Positions 19,658 through 29,582 of a DNA stretch of 64,000 nt are shown piece after piece (within the stretch, counting starts at the first letter, position 1; every line of letters starts with the position of its first letter). The translations under genes were made by a program, and so were the position numbers. Source of the DNA: Desulfurispora thermophila DSM 16022 (GTDB taxonomy: Bacteria; Bacillota; Desulfotomaculia; Desulfotomaculales; Desulfurisporaceae). The DNA is taken from NCBI RefSeq assembly GCF_000376385.1, contig NZ_AQWN01000006.1:62001-126000 (forward strand), written 5' to 3'. The notes below the pieces were generated by a model. That model ran no database searches and was not told the origin of the DNA. It saw only the letters and a list, made by a program, of their open reading frames with translations.

Positions 19658-20475
19658 TTTTGATATATAATGGCTTCTTTGAATCTGCGCAACTTGAAAA
19701 TTGGTGTTATCCTGCTCATGGATTCGGAATGGCCTAGAAAAATGAACCCGCCGGGCTCCAGAGAGCGGTAAAAACCCAGGGCCACCTCCCGTCTGGAATG
19801 ATCATCGAAATATATCAAAACGTTACGGCAAAAAACAGCATGGAACCCGCTCATCCGCTCCATGGCTTCCCTATCCATCAAATTCAGCCGGTACAGACAG
19901 ACGCGTTTTTTTACATCCGGCCTAACCCAGTAACCGTTTCCGTCGAAACGAAAATATTTTTGCAAATAGTCCACCGGTACATCCTTTACCGCCCTAGCAC
20001 CGTAATACGCCCTTTCGGCCGATTTGAGCGCTTCCGTATTGATATCGGTGCCGTGCACCTCAAAGTGCATTCCTGTATCACCAAGCATCTCCAGTAATAT
20101 AATGGCCAGCGTGTAGGGCTCCTCTCCGGTGGAGCAGCCGGCGGACCAGACTTTCAGCTTGCTGCCCCGGAGGTTCTGAGCCAAAAGCGGGATTACTTCC
20201 TCGGCAAAGCACTTCAACTGCATATACTCGCGGAAAAAATACGTCTCGTTGACGGTCAAAGAATTGACCAAAAATTCAAGTTCTCTTTTCGCGGAATGAA
20301 ACCGCAGGTGGTTGAAATAAAGGCTGAAACTTTTAAAGCCCAGTTCCTGCATACGTTTTTCCACGCGTTTGGTAACATAATAATTTTTGTCGGCCCCAAA
20401 TCTGATCCCGGTTTTCTGGTAAATAAATTCGGCGAGGCGGGTAAAATCGGCTGCATTCAGGATTGCACCACTCAT
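19654..20475 (-). CDS. cheR: Chemoreceptor glutamate methyltransferase CheR
   Basis: A 273-residue SAM-dependent methyltransferase acting on receptor glutamates. The N-terminal helical domain begins at [14 protein letters not shown]. The SAM-binding core shows [40 protein letters not shown] and [14 protein letters not shown], in the order of the CheR family. Full-length. It overlaps the HEAT gene upstream and the short MCP gene downstream by four bases each (ATGA), indicating one translationally coupled operon. The lack of a C-terminal tether partner is normal for Bacillota CheR. Confidence 0.96.
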   Translation of the reverse strand: MSGAILNAADFTRLAEFIYQKTGIRFGADKNYYVTKRVEKRMQELGFKSFSLYFNHLRFHSAKRELEFLVNSLTVNETYFFREYMQLKCFAEEVIPLLAQNLRGSKLKVWSAGCSTGEEPYTLAIILLEMLGDTGMHFEVHGTDINTEALKSAERAYYGARAVKDVPVDYLQKYFRFDGNGYWVRPDVKKRVCLYRLNLMDREAMERMSGFHAVFCRNVLIYFDDHSRREVALGFYRSLEPGGFIFLGHSESMSRITPIFKLRRFKEAIIYQK

Positions 20476-21008
20476 AGGCTTTTCCTCACCAATTCAAGTA
20501 CGTAGCGGAGATAAGGGTAATCGCCAAATTTGGCAATTGTCCCGGCCACCCTGTCCAGCAGATCCACATCCTCAGGCCCACCCAGCACCCCAAGGCATTC
20601 CAGGGCCGCAGCCAGAACGTTCTGATTTTCTACTTCCCCACTTGAGATCAGCCGCTCTAAAAAGCGACGCACCAGCCCCACCGCCGCTTCGCTTCTGATC
20701 CCGGCAAGTATGTTGAAACAGAGTATTTTTAAATCCGGGTCGGAGTTGTGGAGCAATTGTTCCAGACGATCCATGTACATGACACCCAATTCCTGCAGCG
20801 CCTCCACCGCCAGGTTGCGCAGATGGGCTTCGGGAGAAGAAAGGAGTGAAATAAAATTCTCCACTACCTCGGGTGCGCCCAACCGGACGGCCTGCACAAA
20901 GGCCGCCTCTCTTACTGCCGGCTCCTGCGTCTTGACCAGCAACTCAAAGATTGTTTTTAGATCGCCATCAGCAGCATATCTGTTGATCCTCTCAAAGATA
21001 TCATCCAT
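20472..21008 (-). CDS. HEAT-repeat protein, first gene of the chemosensory operon
   Basis: About 178 residues of repeated alpha-helical hairpins with the HEAT/PBS-lyase spacing: EPAVREAAFVQAVRLGAPEVVENFISLL, SPEAHLRNLAVEALQELG, DPDLKILCFNILAGIRSEAAVGLV, and NVLAAALECLGVLGGPEDVDLL. No catalytic motif is seen. Such folds usually bind proteins. The start is taken as ATG 21008 because GGAGG lies upstream (spacing about 13, long); ATG 21032 has no visible ribosome-binding site. It overlaps cheR by four bases and heads the operon, so it probably serves the chemosensory complex as adaptor or regulator. Its partner is unknown. Confidence 0.75.
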   Translation of the reverse strand: MDDIFERINRYAADGDLKTIFELLVKTQEPAVREAAFVQAVRLGAPEVVENFISLLSSPEAHLRNLAVEALQELGVMYMDRLEQLLHNSDPDLKILCFNILAGIRSEAAVGLVRRFLERLISSGEVENQNVLAAALECLGVLGGPEDVDLLDRVAGTIAKFGDYPYLRYVLELVRKSL

Positions 21009-21317
21009 CTTATTGTTCTGCCCTCCTTCCATATAACTTCATATCAAACCCGCTGTTTAAACACTGGCATTAATCGAGTAGGAGGGGGCGGCTAGCCCCC
21101 AACCTCTCACACCACCCTTATCTATTAAACTCAAATTAGGTAACAGGAAAGCTAGCCTAAGCTATCCTTACATCAAAAAACTAATTAATAAATTATTAAC
21201 AAGAAACTTAACTTCGACGTAATGTTTTTTTATCCTACCATTTTTGTCAATTTACCCCCCCCCCGCATAAAATTTTCTTATAGATGTATAAAATTATCTT
21301 ATCAATCATCCCGGAAT
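21009..21317 (-). other. Upstream region of the chemosensory operon, with a C10 homopolymer and a GC-rich hairpin
   Basis: No gene is seen. On the plus strand a run of ten C residues lies at 21255-21264. On the minus strand this is G10, followed a few bases later by TAAATTGACA, a possible -35 without a clear -10. GGGGGCTAGCCGCCCCC (minus strand, around 21083-21100) can form a strong short hairpin in the leader. The rest is AT-rich. It must contain the operon promoter, but no convincing full match was found. Confidence 0.5.
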
Positions 21318-21360
21318 AAAAAAGCGAAACGCACAAGTTGGACCAACTTGCACGTTCCGC
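21318..21360 (-). terminator. Rho-independent terminator after engB
   Basis: A long stem (arms GCGGAACGTGCAAGTTGG and its complement ending CGC) is closed by a very short loop and followed on the minus strand by TTTTTT. It begins six bases past the engB stop and separates the protease block from the chemosensory operon. Confidence 0.9.
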
Positions 21361-21366
21361 TTCCCT

Positions 21367-21969
21367 CTACTCTCCCCTGGCCGGCGTTTTCAACAGCAGT
21401 TCGATCTGGCGCCACAGCTGGGGCAGCCCCTCCCCAGTGCGGGCGGAAAATGGGATCAGGGGCTGTTCATCCGGCAGGTTTAAGGCGTTTTTAATTACAG
21501 CCAATTGCTTTAATCTCTGGTTGTTGGACAGCTTGTCCGCTTTGGTGGCCACCAGCACGGCGGGCACCCGGTAGTAACCCAGCCATTCCCACAGCTGCCG
21601 GTCATGCTGGCCGGGCGCGTGGCGGATGTCCAGCAGCAGCAACACACCCCGCAACTGGGAGCGTTTGAGCAGGTATTCCTCAATCATGGTGCCCCACTGC
21701 TGCTTCATTTCCTCCGACACCGCAGCAAAGCCGTAACCCGGCAAATCCACCAGAAAAAAGTTCTTGTTGATCAAGAAAAAATTCAGCGCCCTGGTCCGGC
21801 CGGGGGTCTTGCTGGACTTGGCCAGCCCCTGCCGCCGGACCAGTTTGTTGATCAGGGACGACTTGCCCACATTGGAGCGCCCGGATACGGCCACCTCCGG
21901 GAAGGGAGTATCCGGGCACTGCTTTAGTGTCATTGCACTTTTGGTAAACTCGGCACTCAGGATTCTCAT
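21367..21969 (-). CDS. engB: Ribosome-biogenesis GTPase EngB/YsxC
   Basis: A 200-residue P-loop GTPase needed for 50S subunit assembly. The G motifs are visible: G1 GRSNVGKSS, G2 TPGRTRALNFF, G3 DLPGYGFA, and G4 TKADK. Its ATG overlaps the lonA stop by four bases, and lon-engB adjacency is common in Bacillota. Full length, nothing unusual. Confidence 0.96.
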   Translation of the reverse strand: MRILSAEFTKSAMTLKQCPDTPFPEVAVSGRSNVGKSSLINKLVRRQGLAKSSKTPGRTRALNFFLINKNFFLVDLPGYGFAAVSEEMKQQWGTMIEEYLLKRSQLRGVLLLLDIRHAPGQHDRQLWEWLGYYRVPAVLVATKADKLSNNQRLKQLAVIKNALNLPDEQPLIPFSARTGEGLPQLWRQIELLLKTPARGE

Positions 21970-24392
21970 GAATGGATCTGTGTTCCTCCCCCGGGAGTAA
22001 TCACCGGCTGGTAGCCGGCCACCTCGGGCGGCAACAGCTCGGGCAGGTTGCCCACCGTGGCGGCATCATCGTCGGCCTCGGCCGGCAGCAGGGCGATATC
22101 CAGCACCTCGTCCATGTGCGCCACGGTGATGAACTCCAGCTGGCGTTTCACATTGGCCGGGATTTCTTCCAGGTCTTTATTATTATCTTTGGGCAAAAGC
22201 ACGGTTTTAATACCGGCCCGGTGGGCGGCCAGCACCTTTTCTTTAATGCCACCCACCGCCAGCACCCGGCCGCGCAGCGTTATTTCGCCGGTCATAGCCA
22301 CGTCGCAGCGCAATTTGCGGCCGGTGAGAGCCGAAGCCAGCGCACAGGCCAGGGTGATGCCGGCCGAAGGCCCGTCTTTGGGGATGGCCCCTTCCGGCAG
22401 GTGAATGTGCACGTCGTACTTCTCAAACATCTCCTGGCTGATGTTCAGTTCGGCGGCCCGGCTGCGCACGTAACTGTAAGCCGCCTGGGCCGACTCGCGC
22501 ATAACCTCGCCCAGCTTGCCGGTCAGGGTTAACTTGCCGCTGCCCTGATACAGCGTTACTTCCACCGCCAGGGTATCGCCTCCCACCTCGGTCCAGGCCA
22601 GACCGGTAGCCACACCCACCTGGTCCTCCTGTTCAGCCACACCGTAGCGGTAACGGGGCATGCCCAGATAGCTCTCCATATTCTGAGCGGTGATCTTCAC
22701 CTTTTCAGCCTTGCCGGTGACAATCTGCCGGGCTGCCTTGCGGCAGAGGGCGGCAATTTTCCGCTCCAGATTGCGCACACCGCTTTCCCGCGTGTATTCG
22801 CGGATAATGCGCCGCAGGGCATTTTCCGAAACCGCAAAGACCTCCTGGGAGAGCCCGTGCTCTTTGACCTGTTTGGGCACCAGGTGACGCAGGGCGATCT
22901 GCAGTTTTTCCTCTTCGGTGTAACCGGGTATTTCAATCAATTCCATCCGGTCCAAAAGCGGACGCGGAATGTTGTACTTGACATTGGCCGTGGTAATGAA
23001 CATAACGTTGGAAAGGTCAAAGGGCACCTCAATGTAGTGGTCGCTGAAAGCATTGTTCTGTTCCGGATCCAGCACTTCCAACAGAGCCGAAGCCGGGTCA
23101 CCGCGGAAATCGCTGCTCATCTTGTCTATTTCGTCCAGCAAAAATACCGGGTTTTTGGTGCCCGCGTTCTTCATGCCCTGGATGATCCGGCCGGGCAGGG
23201 CCCCCACATAGGTGCGACGATGACCACGAATTTCGGCCTCATCCCGCACACCGCCCAGGGAGATGCGCACAAATTTGCGATCCAGAGCCCGGGCAATGGA
23301 GCGGCCCAGCGAGGTCTTGCCCACACCGGGCGGTCCCACCAGGCAAATGATCGGCCCTTTGAGCTTTTTGGCCAGTTTGCGTATGGCCAGGTATTCCAGA
23401 ATTCTTTCCTTGGGTTCTTTCAAACCGTAATGATCTTCTTCCAGGATTCTCTCCGCCTGGTTCAAGTCCAACCGGTCACGGGTGCTCTTGCTCCAGGGCA
23501 AAGCCACCAGCCAGTCCAGGTAGTTGCGCACCACTGTGACCTCGGCGGCCATGGGCGACATTTTCTCCAGGCGCTCCACTTCCTTGAGCGCCTTCTCCTC
23601 TACATCTTTGGGCAGTTTGGCCTGGGCAATTTTGCGCCGGTACTCTTCCCCCTCGGCCAAACGCTCATCCTTTTCCCCCAGCTCATTCTGAATGGCTTTG
23701 ATCTGTTCCCGCAGATAGTACTCCTTCTGAGTCTTTTCCATTTGCTTGCGCACGCGGATACTGATCTTGCGCTCCAGTTCCACAATTTCCAGTTCTTTGC
23801 TCACCAAGGCGCACAATTTTTCCAACCGCCTGGCCACGTCCAGCGCTTCCAGCACGGTTTGCTTTTCTTCCAGACGCAGGGGCAGGTGCGAGGCCACAAT
23901 ATCGGCCAGACGACCCGGATCCTGCAGATTGGCCACCGCCACCATGGTTTCCGGCGGAATCTTTTTGGACAGCTTGACATACTGTTCAAAGCTGTAGATC
24001 AGATTGCGCATCAGCGCCTCAATCTCGGGCGTCTTGCGGCTTTCTTCATTCAACTGCTCAACCTGCACCAGGAAATATGGATCCTGGGAGACATAGCGCA
24101 CAATCCTCGCCCGGGCAATGCCCTCCACCAGGATGCGAATGGTACCTCCAGGCAATTTGAGCAGCTGTTTGACTTCGGCCAGAATACCAATCTGGTAGAT
24201 ATCTTCTTCGCCGGGCTCTTCAGTATGCACATCTTTCTGGGTGGCCAGAAAAATGGCCTTATCTCCGGACATGGCTTCCTCAATGGCCTGGACCGATTTA
24301 TGGCGACCTACGTCTAGGTGAACAATCATATAAGGGAAAACCAGTATGCCGCGCAGGGGTAGCAAAGGTAGCTCCAACATTTGCCCGTTCAT
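21966..24392 (-). CDS. lon: ATP-dependent protease LonA
   Basis: An 808-residue soluble AAA+ serine protease that degrades misfolded and regulatory proteins. It starts [22 protein letters not shown], the typical N-domain opening. The AAA module has Walker [10 protein letters not shown] and Walker [11 protein letters not shown]. The protease domain carries the catalytic Ser in PKDGPSAG and the Lys in [13 protein letters not shown] 24392 is chosen because AAGGAGGTG sits five bases upstream; the frame stays open to 24443 without a better site. It follows lonB on the same strand and overlaps engB. Confidence 0.96.
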   Translation of the reverse strand: MNGQMLELPLLPLRGILVFPYMIVHLDVGRHKSVQAIEEAMSGDKAIFLATQKDVHTEEPGEEDIYQIGILAEVKQLLKLPGGTIRILVEGIARARIVRYVSQDPYFLVQVEQLNEESRKTPEIEALMRNLIYSFEQYVKLSKKIPPETMVAVANLQDPGRLADIVASHLPLRLEEKQTVLEALDVARRLEKLCALVSKELEIVELERKISIRVRKQMEKTQKEYYLREQIKAIQNELGEKDERLAEGEEYRRKIAQAKLPKDVEEKALKEVERLEKMSPMAAEVTVVRNYLDWLVALPWSKSTRDRLDLNQAERILEEDHYGLKEPKERILEYLAIRKLAKKLKGPIICLVGPPGVGKTSLGRSIARALDRKFVRISLGGVRDEAEIRGHRRTYVGALPGRIIQGMKNAGTKNPVFLLDEIDKMSSDFRGDPASALLEVLDPEQNNAFSDHYIEVPFDLSNVMFITTANVKYNIPRPLLDRMELIEIPGYTEEEKLQIALRHLVPKQVKEHGLSQEVFAVSENALRRIIREYTRESGVRNLERKIAALCRKAARQIVTGKAEKVKITAQNMESYLGMPRYRYGVAEQEDQVGVATGLAWTEVGGDTLAVEVTLYQGSGKLTLTGKLGEVMRESAQAAYSYVRSRAAELNISQEMFEKYDVHIHLPEGAIPKDGPSAGITLACALASALTGRKLRCDVAMTGEITLRGRVLAVGGIKEKVLAAHRAGIKTVLLPKDNNKDLEEIPANVKRQLEFITVAHMDEVLDIALLPAEADDDAATVGNLPELLPPEVAGYQPVITPGGGTQIHS

Positions 24393-24506
24393 TACAACAC
24401 CTCCTTGAATGATGGCCAACGGGTCAGCTAACTGGTTCACCAAAGTATATATTATTCTATCATACAGGCTGCAGTACCGCTATAGCAATAACTGACATAA
24501 ATGACG

Positions 24507-24530
24507 TAAACCCGGCAAAAACCGGGTTTA
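24507..24530 (-). terminator. Hairpin at the lonB stop codon
   Basis: AAACCCGG and CCGGGTTT pair across a short A/T loop, and the hairpin includes the lonB TAA. There is no strong U-run, so it may only slow or partly terminate transcription before lonA. Confidence 0.45.
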
Positions 24531-26207
24531 TGTCAGACATACGGGCAAGTTGCTGCCCAAAGCTACCGCTGGCACATTATCTGCCCAGCCCAAGGTGTAG
24601 AGCACGTCCTGCCAGGTGTACACACAAACCACCTGGATATCGGTCCACTTTTGAAATTGCTCCTGGTAGTTCAAGGACGGGATGAGCACCTTTTTCACAC
24701 CCGCCTGGCGGGCAGCAGCCACCTTGGCCACCACCCCGCCCACCGGTAACACATTGCCCTTGATGGAAAGCTCACCCGTCATGGCTACAAGGTTATCAAC
24801 AGGCACTCTTTTAATGGCGGAGTACACTGCCGCGGCGACGGCGATTCCGGCCGATGGCCCATCCACGGGAATGCCACCGGGAAAATTGACATGCAGGTGA
24901 TAGTCGTAGGGGCGCAGGCTGGTCAGGGAATCCAGCACTGTCAGCACATTTTCCACCGCGCTGCGGGCACTGCTCTTGCGCCGGGCCCGCCGCCCCCGTC
25001 CGGCCAGTTCTTCCTCTTCCACCACACCGGTGACCACCAGCCTGCCCGCACCTGCACCGGCCGGCGTTGCGGTCGCTTCAATTTCCAACAGCACACCCTG
25101 CCCCGGCCCGACTACAGCCAGCCCGTTCACCACTCCCACCTGGGGCTTTAGGGAAACTTTCTTCTCCAACCGGGGTGTGTATTGACCACTGCTGATCACC
25201 CATTCCACATCGGCCTGGGTGATGGTGCTTCTCCCTTCCGTTATTACCATACCCGCCGCCAACTGAACCATGTTTACCGCTTCCCGGCCACTGACAGCAT
25301 AACGGGAGATCAATGCTCTGGCACCGGTTTCCAGCGGCATGCCCACCCGCCGCGCGGCATTGGCCGCGATGAGCTCAATTTCGTCCGGTGTCAGGGCGCG
25401 GAAAAACACCTCTAAACAACGGGTACGAATGGCCAGGGGGATTTCCTCGGGTTGCCGCGTGGTCGCTCCCACCAGCCGGAAATCAGCCGGCAGGCCGTTT
25501 TGAAAAATGTCATGAATATAAGCGGGAATATTGGGATCATCGGGATTGTAATAGGCGCTCTCCAGCATCACCCGCCGGTCCTCCATCACCTTGAGCAACT
25601 TGTTCAGCTGTATATGATGCAGTTCTCCTATTTCATCAATGAACAAAATACCGCCATGGGCCCGGGTTACTGCACCCGGCTTGGGCTGAGGCACCCCGGC
25701 CATCCCCAGCGGACCGGCCCCCTGGTAAATGGGATCGTGCACCGATCCAATCAACGGGTCGGCAATACCCCGCTCGTCAAAACGGGCGGTGGTGGCATCA
25801 ATCTCCACAAACCGGGCCTCCTGCTTAAAGGGGGAAAGCGGGTTCTGGCGGGCATACTCCAGCACCAGGCGGGCGGCCGCCGTCTTGCCCACCCCGGGCG
25901 GCCCGTAAATAATCACATGCTGCGGGTTGGGGCCGCACAGTGCCGCCTTGAGAGCTTTAATGCCATCTTCCTGACCAACAATCTCACTGAATAATTTGGG
26001 CCGGGTCTTCTCCGCCAGCGGTTCAGTCAGGCTGATCTGGCGCAGTTTTTTAATCTTCTCCGCCTCCCGGCTGTTTTCCCGCACAGCGGACTGTTTGTTG
26101 CTCTGCTGTGAGCGCAACAGATTGAAAAAAAACATGCCAATGATTACTCCGAAAAAAACCTGCACAAAAGTAAGCAGGCTGCTGAGACCAATACCGGCAT
26201 CGTGCAC
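24528..26207 (-). CDS. lonB: Sporulation-type ATP-dependent protease LonB
   Basis: A 559-residue Lon-like protease with an N-terminal membrane segment (LLTFVQVFFGVIIGMFFFNLL, around 10-30) instead of the LonA N-domain. The AAA module has Walker [10 protein letters not shown] and Walker B ILFIDEIGEL. The protease domain has the catalytic Ser in DGPSAGIAVA and the Lys in GGVVAKVAAA. In Bacillus, LonB acts in the forespore under sigma-F control; a similar role is inferred. It lies between clpX and lonA, the usual order in spore-formers. No forespore promoter was searched for exhaustively. Confidence 0.94.
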   Translation of the reverse strand: MHDAGIGLSSLLTFVQVFFGVIIGMFFFNLLRSQQSNKQSAVRENSREAEKIKKLRQISLTEPLAEKTRPKLFSEIVGQEDGIKALKAALCGPNPQHVIIYGPPGVGKTAAARLVLEYARQNPLSPFKQEARFVEIDATTARFDERGIADPLIGSVHDPIYQGAGPLGMAGVPQPKPGAVTRAHGGILFIDEIGELHHIQLNKLLKVMEDRRVMLESAYYNPDDPNIPAYIHDIFQNGLPADFRLVGATTRQPEEIPLAIRTRCLEVFFRALTPDEIELIAANAARRVGMPLETGARALISRYAVSGREAVNMVQLAAGMVITEGRSTITQADVEWVISSGQYTPRLEKKVSLKPQVGVVNGLAVVGPGQGVLLEIEATATPAGAGAGRLVVTGVVEEEELAGRGRRARRKSSARSAVENVLTVLDSLTSLRPYDYHLHVNFPGGIPVDGPSAGIAVAAAVYSAIKRVPVDNLVAMTGELSIKGNVLPVGGVVAKVAAARQAGVKKVLIPSLNYQEQFQKWTDIQVVCVYTWQDVLYTLGWADNVPAVALGSNLPVCLT

Positions 26208-26280
26208 TGGCCAGAACCTCCCTTGCCTGTATACCGGTATTATTGCTAAATTTTGCTTATTTTATGCCTGCTCCAGGCCC

Positions 26281-26316
26281 AAAACAAAACAGCGGCGTCT
26301 TTATTGGTCGCCGCTG
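26281..26316 (-). terminator. Rho-independent terminator after clpX
   Basis: AGCGGCG pairs with CGCCGCT across a short loop (26291-26315), followed on the minus strand by GTTTTGTTTT. It lies between the clpX stop and the lonB start. Confidence 0.85.
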
Positions 26317-26345
26317 CTCTCTACCAGCATAGCATTTTATTTCAA

Positions 26346-27596
26346 CTACGCGGTTACTTCCTTTTTCTTTTTCCTGTCCATGGAAATAATCAGTGGTTTT
26401 TCCTTGCGCAGGATAGTGTCTTTGGTGATTACCACCTTGGAAACATCCTCCCGCGAGGGAACTTCGTACATCACATCCAGCATAATCTCTTCCAGTATGG
26501 CCCGCAGACCCCGCGCCCCAGTTTTGCGTTTGAGCGCCTCCTGGGCTACCGTGCGCAGTGCTTCTGGCTGAAACTCCAGAGTCACACCATCTATTTCAAA
26601 AAGTTTTTCATACTGCTTGGTCAGAGCGTTGCGCGGCTCGGTCAGCACGCGCACCAGGGCCTCCTCGTCCAGAGCGTCCAGTGTAACGATAATCGGTACC
26701 CTGCCCACAAACTCGGGAATCAAGCCAAATTTGAGCAGGTCCTCGGGCATGATATGGCTCAGGATCTCGCCAATTTTCATTTCCTTGCGGGTCTGAATCT
26801 CGGCGCCGAACCCCATGGTTTTCTTTCCAATGCGGTTCTGGATGATCTTTTCTATGCCGTCAAAGGCACCACCGCAGATGAACAGGATATTGGTGGTATC
26901 CAGCTGGATAAATTCCTGATGCGGGTGCTTACGCCCACCCTGGGGCGGCACGCTGGCCACAGTTCCTTCCAGGATTTTCAAAAGAGCCTGTTGCACACCT
27001 TCCCCGGAAACATCGCGGGTGATGGACGGGTTTTCCGACTTGCGCGCGATTTTGTCAATTTCATCAATGTAGACAATACCTTTTTCGGCCCGCTCCACAT
27101 CGTAGTCAGCGGCCTGAATCAACTTGAGCAGGATGTTCTCCACATCCTCACCGACATACCCGGCCTCTGTAAGCGAGGTTGCATCGGCAATGGCAAAGGG
27201 TACATTGAGCAGGCGGGCCAATGTTTGGGCCAGCAGTGTTTTGCCGCTACCAGTCGGTCCAAGCATGATAATATTGCTTTTTTGCAGTTCAACGTCGTCA
27301 ATCTTGCCACCCAGGTTAATCCGCTTGTAGTGGTTGTAAACAGCCACGGCCAGCGACTTTTTGGCCTGTTCCTGGCCAATGACATACTGATCAAGAATTT
27401 CTTTTATCTCCCTCGGTTTCGGGATATCACCCAGGTCCAGACCAATATCTTCGCTCAGCTCTTCTTCAATGATTTCGTTGCACAACTCAATGCACTCATC
27501 GCAAATATATACCCCGGGACCGGCAACCAGCTTCTTCACCTGATCCTGCAACTTGCCGCAGAACGAACACTTCAGCTGACCCTTTTCATTGAACAT
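26346..27596 (-). CDS. clpX: ClpX, ATPase subunit of the ClpXP protease
   Basis: A 416-residue AAA+ unfoldase. The N-terminal zinc-binding domain has CSFCGK...CDECIELC. Walker A is [12 protein letters not shown], Walker [11 protein letters not shown], with sensor and pore regions [14 protein letters not shown] and GFGAEIQT also visible. It unfolds tagged substrates and feeds them to ClpP, encoded 14 bases upstream. All functional motifs are present. Confidence 0.98.
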   Translation of the reverse strand: MFNEKGQLKCSFCGKLQDQVKKLVAGPGVYICDECIELCNEIIEEELSEDIGLDLGDIPKPREIKEILDQYVIGQEQAKKSLAVAVYNHYKRINLGGKIDDVELQKSNIIMLGPTGSGKTLLAQTLARLLNVPFAIADATSLTEAGYVGEDVENILLKLIQAADYDVERAEKGIVYIDEIDKIARKSENPSITRDVSGEGVQQALLKILEGTVASVPPQGGRKHPHQEFIQLDTTNILFICGGAFDGIEKIIQNRIGKKTMGFGAEIQTRKEMKIGEILSHIMPEDLLKFGLIPEFVGRVPIIVTLDALDEEALVRVLTEPRNALTKQYEKLFEIDGVTLEFQPEALRTVAQEALKRKTGARGLRAILEEIMLDVMYEVPSREDVSKVVITKDTILRKEKPLIISMDRKKKKEVTA

Positions 27597-27610
27597 TTTC
27601 CCACCTCTTT

Positions 27611-28204
27611 TTACCTTTGCTTCCGAACGTCGAACACCTCATCAATGATCCCGTATTCTTTGGCCTCCTGGGCCGACATGAAGTAATCGCGTTCGGTATC
27701 CCGGGCAATCCTTTCCAAAGGCTGACCGGTATGCTGTGCCAACAGTTTGTTCAGGGTATCCTTCATGCGCAAAATCTCGCGGGCGTGAATGTCAATATCG
27801 GTAGCCTGCCCCTGCACTCCGCCCAGTGGCTGGTGAATCATAATGCGGGCGTAGGGTAAAGCGTACCGCTTGCCCTTGCTGCCCGCCGCCAGCAGGAAGG
27901 AAGCCATGCTGGCAGCCTGACCCAGGCAGATAGTAGAAACTGGCGGCTTGACATACTGCATGGTATCGTAGATGGCCATGCCGGCTGTGACCACGCCGCC
28001 CGGAGAGTTGATGTAAACGTGAATGTCCTTTTCCGGGTCTTCCGCCTCCAAAAACAACATCTGGGCAATCACCAGGTTGGCCACATAATCGTCAATAGGC
28101 CCGCCGATAAAAATAATTCTGTCCTTGAGCAGGCGGGAGTATATATCATACGCCCTTTCACCGCGGTTGGTCTGTTCGACAACAATGGGTACCAGGTTGG
28201 ACAC
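27611..28204 (-). CDS. clpP: ClpP, proteolytic subunit of the ClpXP protease
   Basis: A 197-residue serine peptidase. The catalytic Ser is in [14 protein letters not shown], His in [10 protein letters not shown], and Asp in the downstream helix region ERDYFMS. N-terminal processing region [26 protein letters not shown] is typical. It forms the tetradecamer that works with ClpX, in the tig-clpP-clpX order. Confidence 0.98.
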   Translation of the reverse strand: MSNLVPIVVEQTNRGERAYDIYSRLLKDRIIFIGGPIDDYVANLVIAQMLFLEAEDPEKDIHVYINSPGGVVTAGMAIYDTMQYVKPPVSTICLGQAASMASFLLAAGSKGKRYALPYARIMIHQPLGGVQGQATDIDIHAREILRMKDTLNKLLAQHTGQPLERIARDTERDYFMSAQEAKEYGIIDEVFDVRKQR

Positions 28205-28283
28205 TTTTTAAATTTCGCCTCCTGTGTATTATATTCACATTACATACACTGCCTTGACAAGCTGGCATGCGTGAGGTCGTTAT

Positions 28284-29582
28284 TTAAACGTAAACGGCAC
28301 TGTCGGCCAGGAACTGCAAAGCTTTTTCCCGCAGCAGGTTTTCCTTGATCGCACCCATCTGTCCCCTAGCTTCCAGAATCTTGCGCACCACCGCCACATC
28401 CTGTCTTAAACGCTCGCTCATTTTGTTAATCTCAGCGTCCACTTCGGCCTCGGATACTTCCAGGCCCTCCGCCCGGGCCACAGCTTCCAATACCAGGTTC
28501 TGTTTGATGCTGGTAATAACATCTTCGCGCATTCTGGCCCTTAATTCATCCCGGTTACTGTTAGTATACTGAAGATAATTGTCCAGGGAAAGCCCCTGAT
28601 TGAGCAACCGGGTCTCCATGTTTTGCATGGTTTCTTCAGTCTGGGCGGCAATCATTTCTTCCGGAATATCCATTTCGGCCTGAGCAACAGCTTTCTCCAG
28701 CACCTGCTGCTTTACCTGCGCATCGGCCTTCTCCCGGGCCGCTTCTTTCAGTTTGTTCGCAATGTCTTCCCGCAACTCGGCCAGGGTGTCAAACTCGCTT
28801 ACATCCTTGGCGAATTCATCATCCAGCGGGGAAAGCTCCTTGCGCTTGATCAGCTTTACTGTGACAGTGAAAACGGCATCCTTGCCGGCCAGTTCTTCCT
28901 TGCCGTAATCATCCGGGAAACGCACCTTAATATCCCTGGTTTCCCCCACGGTCATGCCGACAATTTGTTCCTCAAACCCCTCGATAAATGTCCGGGAGCC
29001 TATTTCCAGGGTATAGTCGTTAGCCTGCCCTCCAGCAAAAGGTTCGCCATCGATTTTGCCCTCAAAGTCTATGGATACCAGGTCGCCATTTTGCACCTCG
29101 CCCTCTTCCAGGGTGAGCAGGCGGGCGTAGCGATTCTGCAGTTTCTTGAGTTCATTTTCAATGTCTTCATCTGTAACAGTAACATCGGGTGTTGACACTT
29201 CCAGACCCTTATATTGTCCCAACTTTACTTCGGGTTTAACCACAACTTTGGCTTTAAAAACAAAGGGCTTGCCGTCTTCCAGCTGCACCACCTCCAGTTC
29301 GGGAGGTGCCACAGGTTCCACGCCGGTGTCCTGTACCGCCTGTTGGTAGGCATCGGGAACAACCAGCTCCACCGCTTCGTTCAGCAACACTTCTTTGCCC
29401 ACAAATCTTTCAAAAATAACCCGGGGCGCTTTGCCTTTGCGAAAGCCGGGAATGCTTACTTTATGTACCAGCTTGCGATAAGCTCTATCCACAGCTTGCT
29501 CGAATTGGCTTTGCTCAACTTCTACTTCCAGCACTACAGTGTTCTTCTCTATTCTCTCTGCGGTCGCCTTCATCTTAAACAC
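28284..29582 (-). CDS. tig: Trigger factor, ribosome-associated peptidyl-prolyl isomerase chaperone
   Basis: About 432 residues with the three trigger-factor parts. The N-terminal ribosome-binding domain has the signature GFRKGKAPR. The FKBP-type domain contains VQNGDLVSIDFEGKIDGEPF and GMTVGETRDI. A long helical C-domain follows. The start is ambiguous: GTG 29582 lies only about four bases from the GGGGG site, whereas ATG 29573 is about 13 away. First gene of tig-clpP-clpX. Confidence 0.97.
   Translation of the reverse strand: MFKMKATAERIEKNTVVLEVEVEQSQFEQAVDRAYRKLVHKVSIPGFRKGKAPRVIFERFVGKEVLLNEAVELVVPDAYQQAVQDTGVEPVAPPELEVVQLEDGKPFVFKAKVVVKPEVKLGQYKGLEVSTPDVTVTDEDIENELKKLQNRYARLLTLEEGEVQNGDLVSIDFEGKIDGEPFAGGQANDYTLEIGSRTFIEGFEEQIVGMTVGETRDIKVRFPDDYGKEELAGKDAVFTVTVKLIKRKELSPLDDEFAKDVSEFDTLAELREDIANKLKEAAREKADAQVKQQVLEKAVAQAEMDIPEEMIAAQTEETMQNMETRLLNQGLSLDNYLQYTNSNRDELRARMREDVITSIKQNLVLEAVARAEGLEVSEAEVDAEINKMSERLRQDVAVVRKILEARGQMGAIKENLLREKALQFLADSAVYV

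Noticed and set aside
21130-21300. Sigma-28-type motility promoter for the chemosensory operon
   Set aside because: A TAAA...GGATAA string on the minus strand has the wrong spacer (14 rather than 15-16) and a weak -10, so it was not called.
22857-24317. Plus-strand open frame of about 486 codons opposite lonA
   Set aside because: Antisense shadow; Phe/His/Gln-rich, no start signal, and the lon frame fits all family motifs.
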